Below the pieces are notes generated by a model. It worked only from the letters and a program-made list of their open reading frames with translations. It was not told where the DNA came from and searched no databases. DNA of 61,913 nt from Pseudomonadota bacterium (GTDB lineage Bacteria; Pseudomonadota; Alphaproteobacteria; Caulobacterales; Caulobacteraceae). Position 1 is the stretch's first letter. Every line of letters begins with the position of its first letter. A program made the position numbers and the translations under genes. Below are positions 15,360 to 24,401 of this stretch, piece after piece. The stretch spans positions 1 to 61,913 of the forward strand of contig JAKBBV010000011.1 of the NCBI GenBank assembly GCA_021808285.1, written 5' to 3'.

Positions 15360-16783
15360 GTCGCCGCCGCCCCCAGCCGCCCTCCGCCGCGGACGAAGAG
15401 CAGTCCGATCAGGCCCAGTCCCAGAAGGAGGGTGATGGTGGCGAATCCGCCCTGCTGGGTGTGGAAGAGGTGCGTCCCTTGGTTGACGAGCAAGGGTCCA
15501 AGCCAACTCGTAGCTGTGCCTGACAGCGCGTAGACCCCGAAGAACGCCCCGGTCTGGGCAGGCGGCGTCAAGCGGGTAAGCAAGGTCCGGCTCGAAGCGA
15601 AATGGGCGGTAATGAAGATCGCGTTCGAAAACCCGATAGCCAGAAACACCCACTCCGGCAGGGTGGTGAAGAACGGACCGCTCCACAGGTCCCCATGCAT
15701 CGCCTTGGGCCAGACCCACAGGTAAAGGATGCGCTCCGGCCCCATGCCAAGCAGGGCGATGACGCCCAGAAGCGACATGCCGATCTCGATTCGCACCGCG
15801 GTTTTGGGGCCAAAGGCGTGATCGAGCCATCGACCGACGAAACCGCCCAACACGGCGAACAGACTAAGAAGGATGCCAAAACCGAGCATCTCCAGAGCCC
15901 CCCATTTCATGACCCCGACGGCATAAATCCCAGCATAGGTCAGGATCGCCACCATGCCGTCGACATAGAACATGCGCGCCGCCAGATAGGTGACGGCATC
16001 GCGATGGCGCCGGACAGTCCTTAGCATGCTCAAAAGATCGCGACCGCCGCGGGCGAAGGCGGTGCGTGCCGACATCGGGCTCTTTGGAGCATCTGGCGTG
16101 ATCAGAAAGAAGGGGATGGCGCCGAGCCCAAGCGTCCCAGCGGCGAGGAGCGCCACGACGCGCTCGGGTTGATGCAGGCTTCGGCTGAGGCCGAACAGGG
16201 GTTCCGCCGGCAGCCAACCCCAATGCGCAGTCGATGGCAGGCCCGGCAGGGCGAAGGCCCAGGCCGTGAAGGCGAGGGCGGCCAGGCCGAATGCATTGCC
16301 AAGGGCGAGGGCCAGCCCCGACGCCTGATGTGCGGCGCGCAGCCCCGCCGCCCGCACCAGGAGCGAATTGTGCAGCACCTCTGACCACGAGAACAAAACG
16401 CCGACGATCGCCGTGATCGCCAAAATCGCCGTGACAGAGAGACCCGCCCTGTCGGGTTTGGCGTACCAAAGGGCGGCGATCAAGGGAACCATCACTGCCA
16501 CGATCAGAGCCAACCAGGGCTTGCGTCGTCCCAGGTTGTCGATGGACGCCCCCAAAAGCGGCGCGGTGAGCATGACCGCCCAGCCCGCATACTGGCTCCA
16601 ACGGGAGATCTCCTCCTGACCGCGGATAGGATCCCCGATCACGGTTGCCGCCACATAAGGCATGAAGATGTAGATGGTGATCAGGATGACATAGGGGTTT
16701 CGCACACCTTCAAAGAGAGACCAACAGATCGCCCCTCCGGTAAGCGGCGCCTCGCGCGGCCGCGTCTCGATGTCCAGCGACAC
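15356..16783 (-). CDS. MFS transporter
   Basis: A 475-residue protein with about 12 hydrophobic helices, including the cytoplasmic loop motif GASIDNLGRRKPWLAL (an MFS motif A variant) and a second-half copy GGFVGRWLDHAFGPK. Substrate is not evident. It lies between the PCu(A)C chaperone gene (14 bp upstream) and rsmE (4-bp overlap), so it is probably cotranscribed with both. The copper chaperone neighbour makes copper or a copper complex a conceivable cargo, but nothing in the sequence shows it. Confidence 0.85.
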   Translation of the reverse strand: MSLDIETRPREAPLTGGAICWSLFEGVRNPYVILITIYIFMPYVAATVIGDPIRGQEEISRWSQYAGWAVMLTAPLLGASIDNLGRRKPWLALIVAVMVPLIAALWYAKPDRAGLSVTAILAITAIVGVLFSWSEVLHNSLLVRAAGLRAAHQASGLALALGNAFGLAALAFTAWAFALPGLPSTAHWGWLPAEPLFGLSRSLHQPERVVALLAAGTLGLGAIPFFLITPDAPKSPMSARTAFARGGRDLLSMLRTVRRHRDAVTYLAARMFYVDGMVAILTYAGIYAVGVMKWGALEMLGFGILLSLFAVLGGFVGRWLDHAFGPKTAVRIEIGMSLLGVIALLGMGPERILYLWVWPKAMHGDLWSGPFFTTLPEWVFLAIGFSNAIFITAHFASSRTLLTRLTPPAQTGAFFGVYALSGTATSWLGPLLVNQGTHLFHTQQGGFATITLLLGLGLIGLLFVRGGGRLGAAAT

Positions 16784-16797
16784 GGCGGGCGGGGCCG

Positions 16798-17298
16798 TCA
16801 GGGCGCCGTCGGCGCGGACTCGCGCACGACGAACATTGCCCGGATCTTGCCCGCATGGGCGAAGCGCAGGGTCGCTGGAATGGTCTCCCCAACATGAAAT
16901 CCCCGACCCAAGCCCATAAGCATCAGGTGGTCGCCCCCGGGCGACAGCGCCACCTCGCCATGGGCCGGCGTCGGCACGCCATTGGGTAATTCGCGCATGC
17001 GCATCACGCCTTGGTTCATGCTCATCTCATGCGGCGTGACGCTGGCGACCCCGGCGATGTCAGCGCCGACAAGGCGATCGGGCGCCTTCCCGGTATTGAT
17101 GACGCGGAGATAGGCGGCGGCTGACGCCGCTCCCGGGGGGGTAGCGCGAATCCAGGCATCGGCGATGCGAATGGCGCCAGCAACGCGCCTGTGCGCCTCT
17201 GCGGCCATTGTCGGAGACCCCGAGAAGGCCCAGACCATTCCCAAGGTGAGGACGAGCGCTCCAAACCTTACAACCCGCCCTGGTCGGCGCCATGTCAT
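16798..17298 (-). CDS. Periplasmic copper chaperone, PCu(A)C family
   Basis: A 166-residue protein with an N-terminal signal peptide (VVRFGALVLTLGMVWAFSGS then AA near residue 33). The mature domain has the PCu(A)C copper motif H-x-M...M...H-x-M: HEMSMNQGVMRMRE followed by SPGGDHLMLMGL. These proteins bind Cu(I) in the periplasm and deliver it to the CuA site of cytochrome oxidase or to copper storage. No Sco homologue is adjacent. It is the first gene of a leftward tandem run that continues into the MFS gene 14 bp later. Confidence 0.92.
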   Translation of the reverse strand: MTWRRPGRVVRFGALVLTLGMVWAFSGSPTMAAEAHRRVAGAIRIADAWIRATPPGAASAAAYLRVINTGKAPDRLVGADIAGVASVTPHEMSMNQGVMRMRELPNGVPTPAHGEVALSPGGDHLMLMGLGRGFHVGETIPATLRFAHAGKIRAMFVVRESAPTAP

Positions 17299-17463
17299 GT
17301 CCCGTCCTCCGCGCTATTGGCTTTTTCTTTAATCCACCGGACGATCCTTATAGGGCTGAGATGGCGCTGCGAAGGCGTTGGACGGCCATGATGTCCGCGA
17401 CGCCCCTGCCGGGCCGGCTCTCAACATAGAGGCGGCGCGCCTTAGAGGAACGAAGGGAAGCTC

Positions 17464-17820
17464 ATGTTGAACCGGCTCCTGCGCCAGATCGCCATCAGTC
17501 TGATCGCCGCCGCCTTCGCGGCCAGCGCGGTGGGAATGAGCGTTTTCGCCTTCGGTTTTGCGGTCTTCGCCGCCCTGAGGCAATGGTTGTCGCCGGCGGG
17601 AGCCGGCGCGGCGACCGGCGTGATATTCCTTATGTGCGCCGGTCTGGCTCTGCTCGCCTCCCCCATGGTCTGGCGTCGCGGCCGGCGCGGTGCGAGCGGT
17701 AGCGTTCGCCTTGATGGCGAGACCTTGCGTGAGGCCGTCGACGGGGCGCTCAGCCTCCTGTTGGCGGGTCTCGCCTCCCGCGCCACCGGACTTTTCCGCC
17801 GTCGCCGGGCCAAGGGTTGA
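17464..17820 (+). CDS. Small membrane protein, function unknown
   Basis: A 118-residue protein with two hydrophobic helices (about 8-36, IAISLIAAAFAASAVGMSV; and 50-66, GVIFLMCAGLALLASPM) and a basic C-terminus ending LFRRRRAKG. It resembles small holin-like or DUF1469-type membrane proteins, without a diagnostic motif. A GAAGGGAAG precedes the ATG at good spacing. It lies alone between the copper chaperone (divergent) and the DUF3035 gene (convergent, 15 bp away). Confidence 0.65.
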   Translation: MLNRLLRQIAISLIAAAFAASAVGMSVFAFGFAVFAALRQWLSPAGAGAATGVIFLMCAGLALLASPMVWRRGRRGASGSVRLDGETLREAVDGALSLLLAGLASRATGLFRRRRAKG

Positions 17821-17835
17821 ACCCTCGGCTGGACC

Positions 17836-18399
17836 CTAGAGGCCCGGCAATTTGAGCTTGGTCGGACCCTTTCGGGCGATGATGATCGCCTTATCCGCCG
17901 TGAGGCTGGAGATTCGCTTCTCCTCAACCTTGGCGTCTACTGGGGTAGAGGTGTTGGCTGCGCTTTGCGCCGTCGGTTCGGGGGCGTCACCCCGTCGCCA
18001 GAACATCACCCAATCTGCGAAATTCTTGTCCTTGTGAGCGATGGATCCGAATTCGTCGTCGATCACATAGCGGACGAGAGGATCGGCGGTCTCAGCGCCA
18101 GCCTTGGCGACAAGATCCTTTTCGGCATCGTCCCGCACCTGCTTATCACGTTCTCCTAGAAGCGCCTCGCGCGCCGCGCTTTCAGGTTGAAGCTCCTGTG
18201 GACGGGGCTCTCCCGGCGCCGGCGGCCGCAACGCGTAGTCCGGCGGCAGCACCAGTGGGGCCTTGCTGACCACACGAAACTCGTCAGGCGAGGTTTTGCC
18301 GTAGCCAAGTGCGTTGGACAGCGAATGGCAGCCCGCCAATCCCGCCGCCAATATCAACGGCGTCACGCGGAGCCACGTCGAGACCTTCGTCTGGGTCAT
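17836..18399 (-). CDS. DUF3035 lipoprotein
   Basis: A 187-residue protein. The N-terminus is a lipoprotein signal with lipobox LAAGLAGC (Cys around residue 24), so it should be membrane-anchored after processing. The body contains the DUF3035 block TSPDEFRVVSKAPLVLPPDYALRPP, characteristic of a short alphaproteobacterial family found beside lspA. The ATG at 18399 fits the signal peptide; the frame is open upstream but that part is not protein-like. It lies 76 bp after lspA, whose product would process it, in the leftward ileS-lspA cluster. Function unknown. Confidence 0.85.
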   Translation of the reverse strand: MTQTKVSTWLRVTPLILAAGLAGCHSLSNALGYGKTSPDEFRVVSKAPLVLPPDYALRPPAPGEPRPQELQPESAAREALLGERDKQVRDDAEKDLVAKAGAETADPLVRYVIDDEFGSIAHKDKNFADWVMFWRRGDAPEPTAQSAANTSTPVDAKVEEKRISSLTADKAIIIARKGPTKLKLPGL

Positions 18400-18475
18400 C
18401 CAATCCCTCAAGGCGCCACCCGGCCGTGCCAAGCGCCATAACCGATCCGAAACACAAGCGCCACGCGTCTTTGCC

Positions 18476-18976
18476 TTAGACCGCGGTCCCGCCGACCTTT
18501 GGCGCGGTCCGAGCGGGCCAGATCCAACTCTCCAGCAGAAGCAGGGTGATCCCAATTGTGATCGCGCTATCAGCGGGATTGAAGATCCAGGGGAACCCCA
18601 GGGCCCGGGCGTCGATGAAATCCACCACGGCGCCGCGGAGAATCCGGTCGATCAGATTGCCAATCGCGCCGCCAATGATCAGCCCTAGCGCTACTCCGGT
18701 GACAACACGCTCAGATCTCGCGGCCCAGATGCAGAGCGCGAACACGACGAGACACGCAAACAGCGCCAGAGCCCACCGCACCGAGTCGCCGCCGCCCTGA
18801 AGCAGGCCATAGCTGATGCCGGTATTGTCCACGAGGGTCAGATGAAGCGGACCGAACGACCCCGCGATCTGGCCTGTCAGGTCAGCCCTTAACGCCCAAG
18901 CCTTACTCGCCTGATCGGCCGCAGCCGCCGCCAGGGCGACGCCAAGGGCAATGTAGCCGGCGCGGGTCAGCCTCAT
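18476..18976 (-). CDS. lspA: Signal peptidase II (lipoprotein signal peptidase)
   Basis: Inner-membrane aspartic peptidase that removes signal peptides from prolipoproteins. Of 166 residues, with four transmembrane helices. Both catalytic aspartate motifs are seen: GNLIDRILRGAVVDFID and FNPADSAI. DQASKAWA near residue 20 and DNTGISYGLL are the other conserved blocks. The ATG at 18976 overlaps the ileS stop by 4 bp (ATGA), so expression is coupled to ileS, a common arrangement. Confidence 0.95.
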   Translation of the reverse strand: MRLTRAGYIALGVALAAAAADQASKAWALRADLTGQIAGSFGPLHLTLVDNTGISYGLLQGGGDSVRWALALFACLVVFALCIWAARSERVVTGVALGLIIGGAIGNLIDRILRGAVVDFIDARALGFPWIFNPADSAITIGITLLLLESWIWPARTAPKVGGTAV

Positions 18977-21879
18977 CGATGTTGCGCGTCCCACCAAGCC
19001 ACGGCATCGGCGTCCCGCAGGGACAGATCCGGATAGCGCGAATCGGCGCCGACCTCCTCTAGGACACGCCAGGAGCGCGCACATTTTCGCCCCTCCGCTC
19101 GGCGCGGCTCCACGGCCACCCCCGGCGTGGAGTCCAGACGGAAGGCCTCGGCCGGCCCCTCCCCTATCAGCAATGTCGCTTGGCTCGTGCGGAAAATCTC
19201 CGCCGCGTCCAGACCGTCAAAGGCCAGCCGCAGTTCGGCATCCGCGAGATGAACGAGAGGAGCGGCCTCCAGGGCCGAACCTAGCCGTTTGTCGCGCCGC
19301 TCGATCTCCAGGGCGCCGGTCACCACGCGCGTGACCGTCTGGACCTTCGACCAGCGGGCGGCCTCCGCGGGATCACGCCAGTCCGCCGGCGTGTCTGGAA
19401 ACACCCTCAGGGCATTGGCCCCGCCTTCAGGGAACCGGGTCGTCCAAGCCTCTTCCATGGTGAAGGCGAGGACTGGGGACATCCAGATGGTGAGACGTTC
19501 AAACACCAGATCCATCACCGTTCGACAGGCGCGGCGGCGAGGGGAATCCGGTCGGTCGCAATAGAGGGCGTCGCGGCGAATGTCGAAGAACAGGGCCGAC
19601 AGCTCATTGGAGCAGAAATCAGCTAGAGGGCGCAGGGCGTCGGCGAAGGCGAAGCGGCCGTAGGCGTCTCGCACTTCCACATCCAGTTCCTGAAGGCGGT
19701 GAAGGATAAAGCGCTCCAGAGGCGGCAAATCCTCGCGCGGGAGCCTCTCCGACGGGTCGAACCCGTCCAGGGCGCCCAGAAGGTACCGTATCGTATTGCG
19801 CAGCTTGCGGTAGGCGTCGACGGTGCTCTGCAGGATGGTGGGACCGATCCGTTGATCTTCTGCATAGTCAGTCAGGGCGACCCAGAGACGCAGTATCTCC
19901 GCCCCGTAGCTCTTGATCACCGATTGGGGCTCGACCGAGTTGCCCAGGGACTTGGACATCTTCTCACCCTTCTCATCGAGGGTGAAACCGTGCGTCAGCA
20001 CGCCCTCGAATGGGGCTCGTCCGCGGGTCGCACAGGCCTCGAGAAGGGAAGATTGGAACCAGCCGCGGTGCTGATCTGAGCCCTCCAGATAGAGGTCGGC
20101 CGGCCAGCGCGTATGCTCCCGGCCCTCCAGAACGAAGGCATGGGTCGAACCGGAATCAAACCAGACGTCGACAATATCTTCGACCTTCTCGTAGAGACGC
20201 GGGTCGTGATTGCCGAGGAAATCGCCGGCAGGCCTGGTAAACCAGGCGTCGGCGCCCTCCCGGGTGATGATCTCGATGATGCGGGCGTTCACATCGCGGT
20301 CTTGAAGCGGCGCGCCCGTCGCCGTGTCGACGAACATAGCGATCGGCGATCCCCAAGCGCGTTGCCGGCTGATCAGCCAGTCGGGACGGGTCTCGACCAT
20401 GCCGCGAATGCGATTGCGCCCGCCTTCCGGATAAAAACGTGTGGCGTCGATCGCGGCGAGCGCCACCTCGCGCAGGGTCCGGTCTCCGTGCGCTTCGCCT
20501 CCAAGAGGAGCATCCAGGCGGATGAACCATTGTGGAGTATTGCGAAAGATGACCGGCGCGCGCGACCGCCAGGAATGGGGATAGCTGTGCTCAAGCCGCC
20601 CCCGCGCCAGGAGCGAGCCGGCCTGGGTCAGAGCCTGAATCACCGCCTCATTCGCCGGGCCGAACTTGCCCGCGCGCTTGCCTTCGGTCTCAAGCACCTT
20701 GAGGCCGCCAAAAAGAGGCACATGAGCAAAATAGGCGCCGTCTTCATCAACGGTCTCGGGAATGTCGCGAAAGCCGTGTGCGATCCACAGGCCATAGTCC
20801 TCCGCCCCGTGGCCCGGCGCAGTGTGCACGAAGCCAGACCCGGCGTCCTCGGTGACATGATCGCCAGCCAGGAGCGGGACATCGAAACCATAGCCGGGAT
20901 CCTGGCCGCGGAAGGGATGAGCGCAGATCAATCCTGAAGGATCGACCTCGGCGATGCGGCGGGCCGACGCAATCTTCGCGGCTGCCAGCAGGTTTGGGGC
21001 CAGGGTATCGGCGAGGATCAGCCGATCGCCCAGCTGCGACCAAGGGGCGAAGTCGAGACCGGTCTCAAGCTTTTCCACCTCATAAACCGAGTAGGCGATC
21101 TTAGGATTGAAGGCGATGGCCCGATTGGCAGGGATAGTCCACGGCGTGGTTGTCCAGATCACCACCTTAGCGCCAATCAGCGCGTCAGCGCCGCCGACCA
21201 CCGGAAAACCGACCCAAACGGTCGGCGATACATGGGGATGATACTCCACCTCGGCGTCGGCCAGGGCCGTGCGTTCCACCGGACTCCACATGACCGGCTT
21301 GGAGCCACGATAAACCTGGTGTGTGGCGATGAACCGGTGCAGTTCGGCGACGATCTTAGCCTCGCTGGCGAAGTCCATGGTCGAGTAGCGGTTCGTCCAG
21401 TCGCCGAGCACACCCAGGCGGCGAAACTCGGCCCCCTGCGCCTCGATCCAGCCCGCCGCATAGTCGCGGCAGCGCGCCCGGAACTCCGCCTTGGAGACAT
21501 CCGCCTTGCCGCGACCTTCGGCCCGGAAGGCCTCCTCGATCTTCCACTCGATGGGAAGACCGTGACAGTCCCATCCGGGAACATAATCCACGTCGTAACC
21601 AAGCGCGAACCGGGAACGGACGACGAAGTCCTTCAACAGCTTATTCAGGGCGTGCCCGATATGTATCGCACCATTGGCGTAGGGTGGTCCGTCGTGAAGA
21701 ACGAAGAGCGGCGCTCCGGCGGCCTGTCGGGCCCGACGTGCGGCGCCATAGATGTCACCCAGACGATCGAGGATCCGCGGCTCAAGATCGGGCAAGCCCG
21801 CTCGCATAGGAAAGTCGGTCTTCGGAAGGAAGACGGTCTCACGATAGTCACGGGCGGGAGTCTGTATGTCGTCAGCCAT
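18973..21879 (-). CDS. ileS: Isoleucyl-tRNA synthetase
   Basis: Class I aminoacyl-tRNA synthetase of 968 residues. The HIGH motif is at residues 73-76 (AIHIGHALNK) and the KMSKS loop is in DEKGEKMSKSLGNSVEP. The editing (CP1) domain lies between, with TTTPWTIPANRAIAFNP and the GSGFVHTAPGHGAEDY block. The anticodon-binding helices follow. The C-terminus has only a single CARSW remnant instead of a four-cysteine zinc finger, as in many alphaproteobacterial enzymes. ATG at 21879 chosen; an upstream in-frame start at 21936 seems too far. The 194 bp upstream, to ribF, holds no gene. Confidence 0.96.
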   Translation of the reverse strand: MADDIQTPARDYRETVFLPKTDFPMRAGLPDLEPRILDRLGDIYGAARRARQAAGAPLFVLHDGPPYANGAIHIGHALNKLLKDFVVRSRFALGYDVDYVPGWDCHGLPIEWKIEEAFRAEGRGKADVSKAEFRARCRDYAAGWIEAQGAEFRRLGVLGDWTNRYSTMDFASEAKIVAELHRFIATHQVYRGSKPVMWSPVERTALADAEVEYHPHVSPTVWVGFPVVGGADALIGAKVVIWTTTPWTIPANRAIAFNPKIAYSVYEVEKLETGLDFAPWSQLGDRLILADTLAPNLLAAAKIASARRIAEVDPSGLICAHPFRGQDPGYGFDVPLLAGDHVTEDAGSGFVHTAPGHGAEDYGLWIAHGFRDIPETVDEDGAYFAHVPLFGGLKVLETEGKRAGKFGPANEAVIQALTQAGSLLARGRLEHSYPHSWRSRAPVIFRNTPQWFIRLDAPLGGEAHGDRTLREVALAAIDATRFYPEGGRNRIRGMVETRPDWLISRQRAWGSPIAMFVDTATGAPLQDRDVNARIIEIITREGADAWFTRPAGDFLGNHDPRLYEKVEDIVDVWFDSGSTHAFVLEGREHTRWPADLYLEGSDQHRGWFQSSLLEACATRGRAPFEGVLTHGFTLDEKGEKMSKSLGNSVEPQSVIKSYGAEILRLWVALTDYAEDQRIGPTILQSTVDAYRKLRNTIRYLLGALDGFDPSERLPREDLPPLERFILHRLQELDVEVRDAYGRFAFADALRPLADFCSNELSALFFDIRRDALYCDRPDSPRRRACRTVMDLVFERLTIWMSPVLAFTMEEAWTTRFPEGGANALRVFPDTPADWRDPAEAARWSKVQTVTRVVTGALEIERRDKRLGSALEAAPLVHLADAELRLAFDGLDAAEIFRTSQATLLIGEGPAEAFRLDSTPGVAVEPRRAEGRKCARSWRVLEEVGADSRYPDLSLRDADAVAWWDAQHR

Positions 21880-22073
21880 GGGAGGATCGGGAAATCGCTG
21901 AGGGAAGGACAAAACGCAAGAGCCGGCGCAGACCACTCAGCCGTCTGGGCTGGGTCGGCCTCACGCCGGAAGGCTAATTCGCGAGACCCGGGCCTTCATG
22001 TTCATGCCGCAGATGATTAACAGACGAACGCGCGGCCCGCTACCCGGACGCCGTGGTCAGCCCTGGCAAAGCG

Positions 22074-23006
22074 TCATGCGCCCCTCGACAGGATCTCCCG
22101 GGCCAGCGCGGCGTCGCGGCGGATCTGCTCAACCATGATCTCGACCGAAGCGAATCGCTCCTCAGGTCTCAGGAAAGCCACGAGGTCGGTCTCGATGACC
22201 TCGCCGTAAATGTCCTCGTCGAAGTCGAACAGCCATACCTCAAGACGTGGATCAACCTCACCGGTAGTCGGATTGACCCCGATATTGGCCACCCCCCCGC
22301 GCCTGCGGCCATCGGCAAGGCGGGTGCGGGTGGCGTAGACGCCAAAACGCGGGGGCGCATAATCCCCGAGCGGCACATTGGCCGTGGGAAAACCGAGTTT
22401 ACGGCCGAGTTGGCGGCCCTTTTGCACTACGCCCTCAATGGCGAAGGCCCCCCCCAGGAGCCGCGCAGCGAGGTCCGGCCGGCCGTCGCGCAGTGCCTCG
22501 CGAATAGCCGTGGAGGAAATCTTCCCTGCCTCGCCGGCAACCTCTGAAGCCACAGACACCGAAAAGCCGAGCCGAGCGCCATAGCGACGCATGGCCTCCG
22601 GGTCCCCAGTGCGACCCTTGCCGAAAGTGATGTCGAAGCCCACGGCGACGTGGCGGACCCCCAATCCCTCGACCAGAACCTCCTCCGCGAATGCCTGGTC
22701 GCTGAAGCTGGCCATCTCGACGCCGAAGGGCAAAAGGTAGAGTCGGTCCGCTCCCAGGCGCTCGACTCTCCGCGCCAGCTGGTTCGGCGTCATCAGCCGG
22801 AACGGCGGGGCCTCAGGGTGGAAGTGCATCCGCGCATGTGGTTCGAAGCTGATCACCCCAAGCGGCGCGCCTAGTCTCACCGCCGCCTCGCGCGCGTCGT
22901 CGATCACCCGCTGGTGACCCAGATGTACGCCATCGAAGTGCCCGAGAGCCACCGCGGCGCCTCTGTCGGCCTCGGAAAGCCCTTTCCAACCATGAATGAC
23001 TCGCAT
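22074..23006 (-). CDS. ribF: Bifunctional riboflavin kinase / FAD synthetase
   Basis: Makes FMN and FAD from riboflavin. In 310 residues: the N-terminal nucleotidyltransferase (VALGHFDGVHLGHQRVI, then VGFDITFGKGRTGDPE) and the C-terminal flavokinase (KLGFPTANVPLG, GGVANIGVNPTTGE, EVWLFDFDEDIYGE). ATG at 23006 chosen; one 15 codons upstream is less likely because it would overlap the MaoC gene. It follows the MaoC hydratase gene by 7 bp, so these are probably in one transcript. No FMN riboswitch was recognised. Confidence 0.95.
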   Translation of the reverse strand: MRVIHGWKGLSEADRGAAVALGHFDGVHLGHQRVIDDAREAAVRLGAPLGVISFEPHARMHFHPEAPPFRLMTPNQLARRVERLGADRLYLLPFGVEMASFSDQAFAEEVLVEGLGVRHVAVGFDITFGKGRTGDPEAMRRYGARLGFSVSVASEVAGEAGKISSTAIREALRDGRPDLAARLLGGAFAIEGVVQKGRQLGRKLGFPTANVPLGDYAPPRFGVYATRTRLADGRRRGGVANIGVNPTTGEVDPRLEVWLFDFDEDIYGEVIETDLVAFLRPEERFASVEIMVEQIRRDAALAREILSRGA

Positions 23007-23013
23007 CGCCGAC

Positions 23014-23439
23014 TCAGGTCCCCCGCCGCGGAGCCAGAACCACGGCTTCACCCTCGGTTACAGTCTTGCCGGCCACAGTGCAGGTGGTCGCAAGGGTCAC
23101 ACGCCCGCGCTCGAAATCGATCGCAGTGACGGTGACGGTCGCGCACACCGCGTCGCCGATCTTCACCGGGCGGCGGAAACTCAGAGATTGAGATAGATAG
23201 ATGGCGCCTGGGCCCGGTAGACGCGTGCCAAGAACCGCCGAGATGTGGCCCGCACTGAGCATCCCGTGTGCTATCCGGCCGCCAAACCGTGTCGTCCGGG
23301 CATAGGCCTCATCGAGGTGAACGGGATTGTCGTCGCCGGTGACCGCTGCAAAACGATCGATGTCTGCTGAAGTGACCGTTCGCGTGAGCGTTTCCACATC
23401 ACCCACACTCAAGTCTTCCAGGTATCGGCCCGTCGTCAT
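23014..23439 (-). CDS. MaoC-family (R)-enoyl-CoA hydratase-like protein
   Basis: A 141-residue hot-dog-fold hydratase. The catalytic Asp/His block of (R)-specific enoyl-CoA hydratases is present: AVTGDDNPVHLDEAYARTTRFGG with the Asp and His, then RIAHGMLSAGHISAVLG. Such enzymes hydrate trans-2-enoyl-CoA to (R)-3-hydroxyacyl-CoA and can feed polyhydroxyalkanoate synthesis; the substrate here is not shown. Start ATG at 23439, 63 bp after the HAD gene's stop, and the stop is 7 bp before ribF. Confidence 0.88.
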   Translation of the reverse strand: MTTGRYLEDLSVGDVETLTRTVTSADIDRFAAVTGDDNPVHLDEAYARTTRFGGRIAHGMLSAGHISAVLGTRLPGPGAIYLSQSLSFRRPVKIGDAVCATVTVTAIDFERGRVTLATTCTVAGKTVTEGEAVVLAPRRGT

Positions 23440-23502
23440 GCGCCCTCCCACATCGAGATGTGACGCGCTTCTACAAGTCGGAGGGAGGCTTTGGCGAGGC
23501 TT

Positions 23503-24387
23503 TCACCAGACCAGCGCCCGAAGGGCGTGGCGCGCGGTGGTCCCCACTTCGGCGAACCGTCGCCGCGCAAGAGTCGCATCGAGCGCCCCGTTCGGTTTGA
23601 AAAGGGCGCCGCCGTCGACCCCGCCGCCCACATAGAGAGCGTCCAGCCCCATCGCCGCCGCCCCCTTCAAATCTGTGCCGAATCCGTCGCCGATGGCAAG
23701 CACCCGATGGTCATCGCGCGGTCGGCCAAGATGATCGCTCGCCCGGGTCAGGGCCAGCCTATAGATAGGGGCGTGGGGCTTGCCGGCCATGACCACTTCT
23801 CCCCCCAGATCCTCGTAGAGCGCCGCAAGGGCCCCGCCGCAGTAGATGAGTCGTGAGCCGCGCTGGACCATAAGGTCAGGATTGGCGCAAATCATCTCCA
23901 GCCCCCGAGCGCAGCCTCGCTCAAGAGATCGGCGATAGTCTTCCGGAGTTTCGACTTCGTCGTCGTTGGGACCCGAACAGGCAATGAAACGCGCGTCCTC
24001 GAGTGGCGCGAATTCAAGGCCCAAGCCCTGGTAGAGCGCGTCATCTCGGGAGGGTCCGATTCGCCAAGCAGGCCCGGGCGCGCGCGCGGCCAGAAGATTC
24101 CGGGTCACATCTCCAGATGTCACCATGTCGCTCCAGGCGGAGCGGGGGACCCCCAGATCATCTAGCTGCCGCGCCACCTCCGCCGATGGTCGGGGTGAGT
24201 TGGAGACCAGGATCACCGGTCCGACTTCTGCGCGCCATCTGCGAAGAGCAGAGCAGGCGCCTGGCCAAGCGTTGAGGCCGTCGTGAATGACGCCCCAGAT
24301 ATCACACAGAAGGACGTCATAGTCGCCGGCTAGAGCGGCGAGTCCGCTGGGGACGCTCGGAAGAGCCGTGTCGAACTCATGTTGCAT
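23503..24387 (-). CDS. HAD hydrolase, class IIA-like (TIGR01459 type)
   Basis: A 294-residue phosphatase-like protein. HAD motif I is the divergent LLCDIWGVIHDG (Asp nucleophile and DIWGV instead of DxDGT), motif II is ILVSNSPRPS and the C-terminal part has AIGDGFGTDLKGAAAMGLDA (motif IV). This pattern fits the family of alphaproteobacterial HAD-IIA hydrolases of unknown substrate, related to NagD. Start ATG at 24387, 14 bp after the 3-hydroxyacyl-CoA dehydrogenase stop, so probably cotranscribed with it. Confidence 0.87.
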   Translation of the reverse strand: MQHEFDTALPSVPSGLAALAGDYDVLLCDIWGVIHDGLNAWPGACSALRRWRAEVGPVILVSNSPRPSAEVARQLDDLGVPRSAWSDMVTSGDVTRNLLAARAPGPAWRIGPSRDDALYQGLGLEFAPLEDARFIACSGPNDDEVETPEDYRRSLERGCARGLEMICANPDLMVQRGSRLIYCGGALAALYEDLGGEVVMAGKPHAPIYRLALTRASDHLGRPRDDHRVLAIGDGFGTDLKGAAAMGLDALYVGGGVDGGALFKPNGALDATLARRRFAEVGTTARHALRALVW

Positions 24388-24401
24388 GACCGCGCCCCGG
24401 A

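Noticed and set aside
21880-22073. Possible T-box or other RNA leader for ileS
   Set aside because: No T-box or stem features seen, and T-boxes are not typical of alphaproteobacteria.
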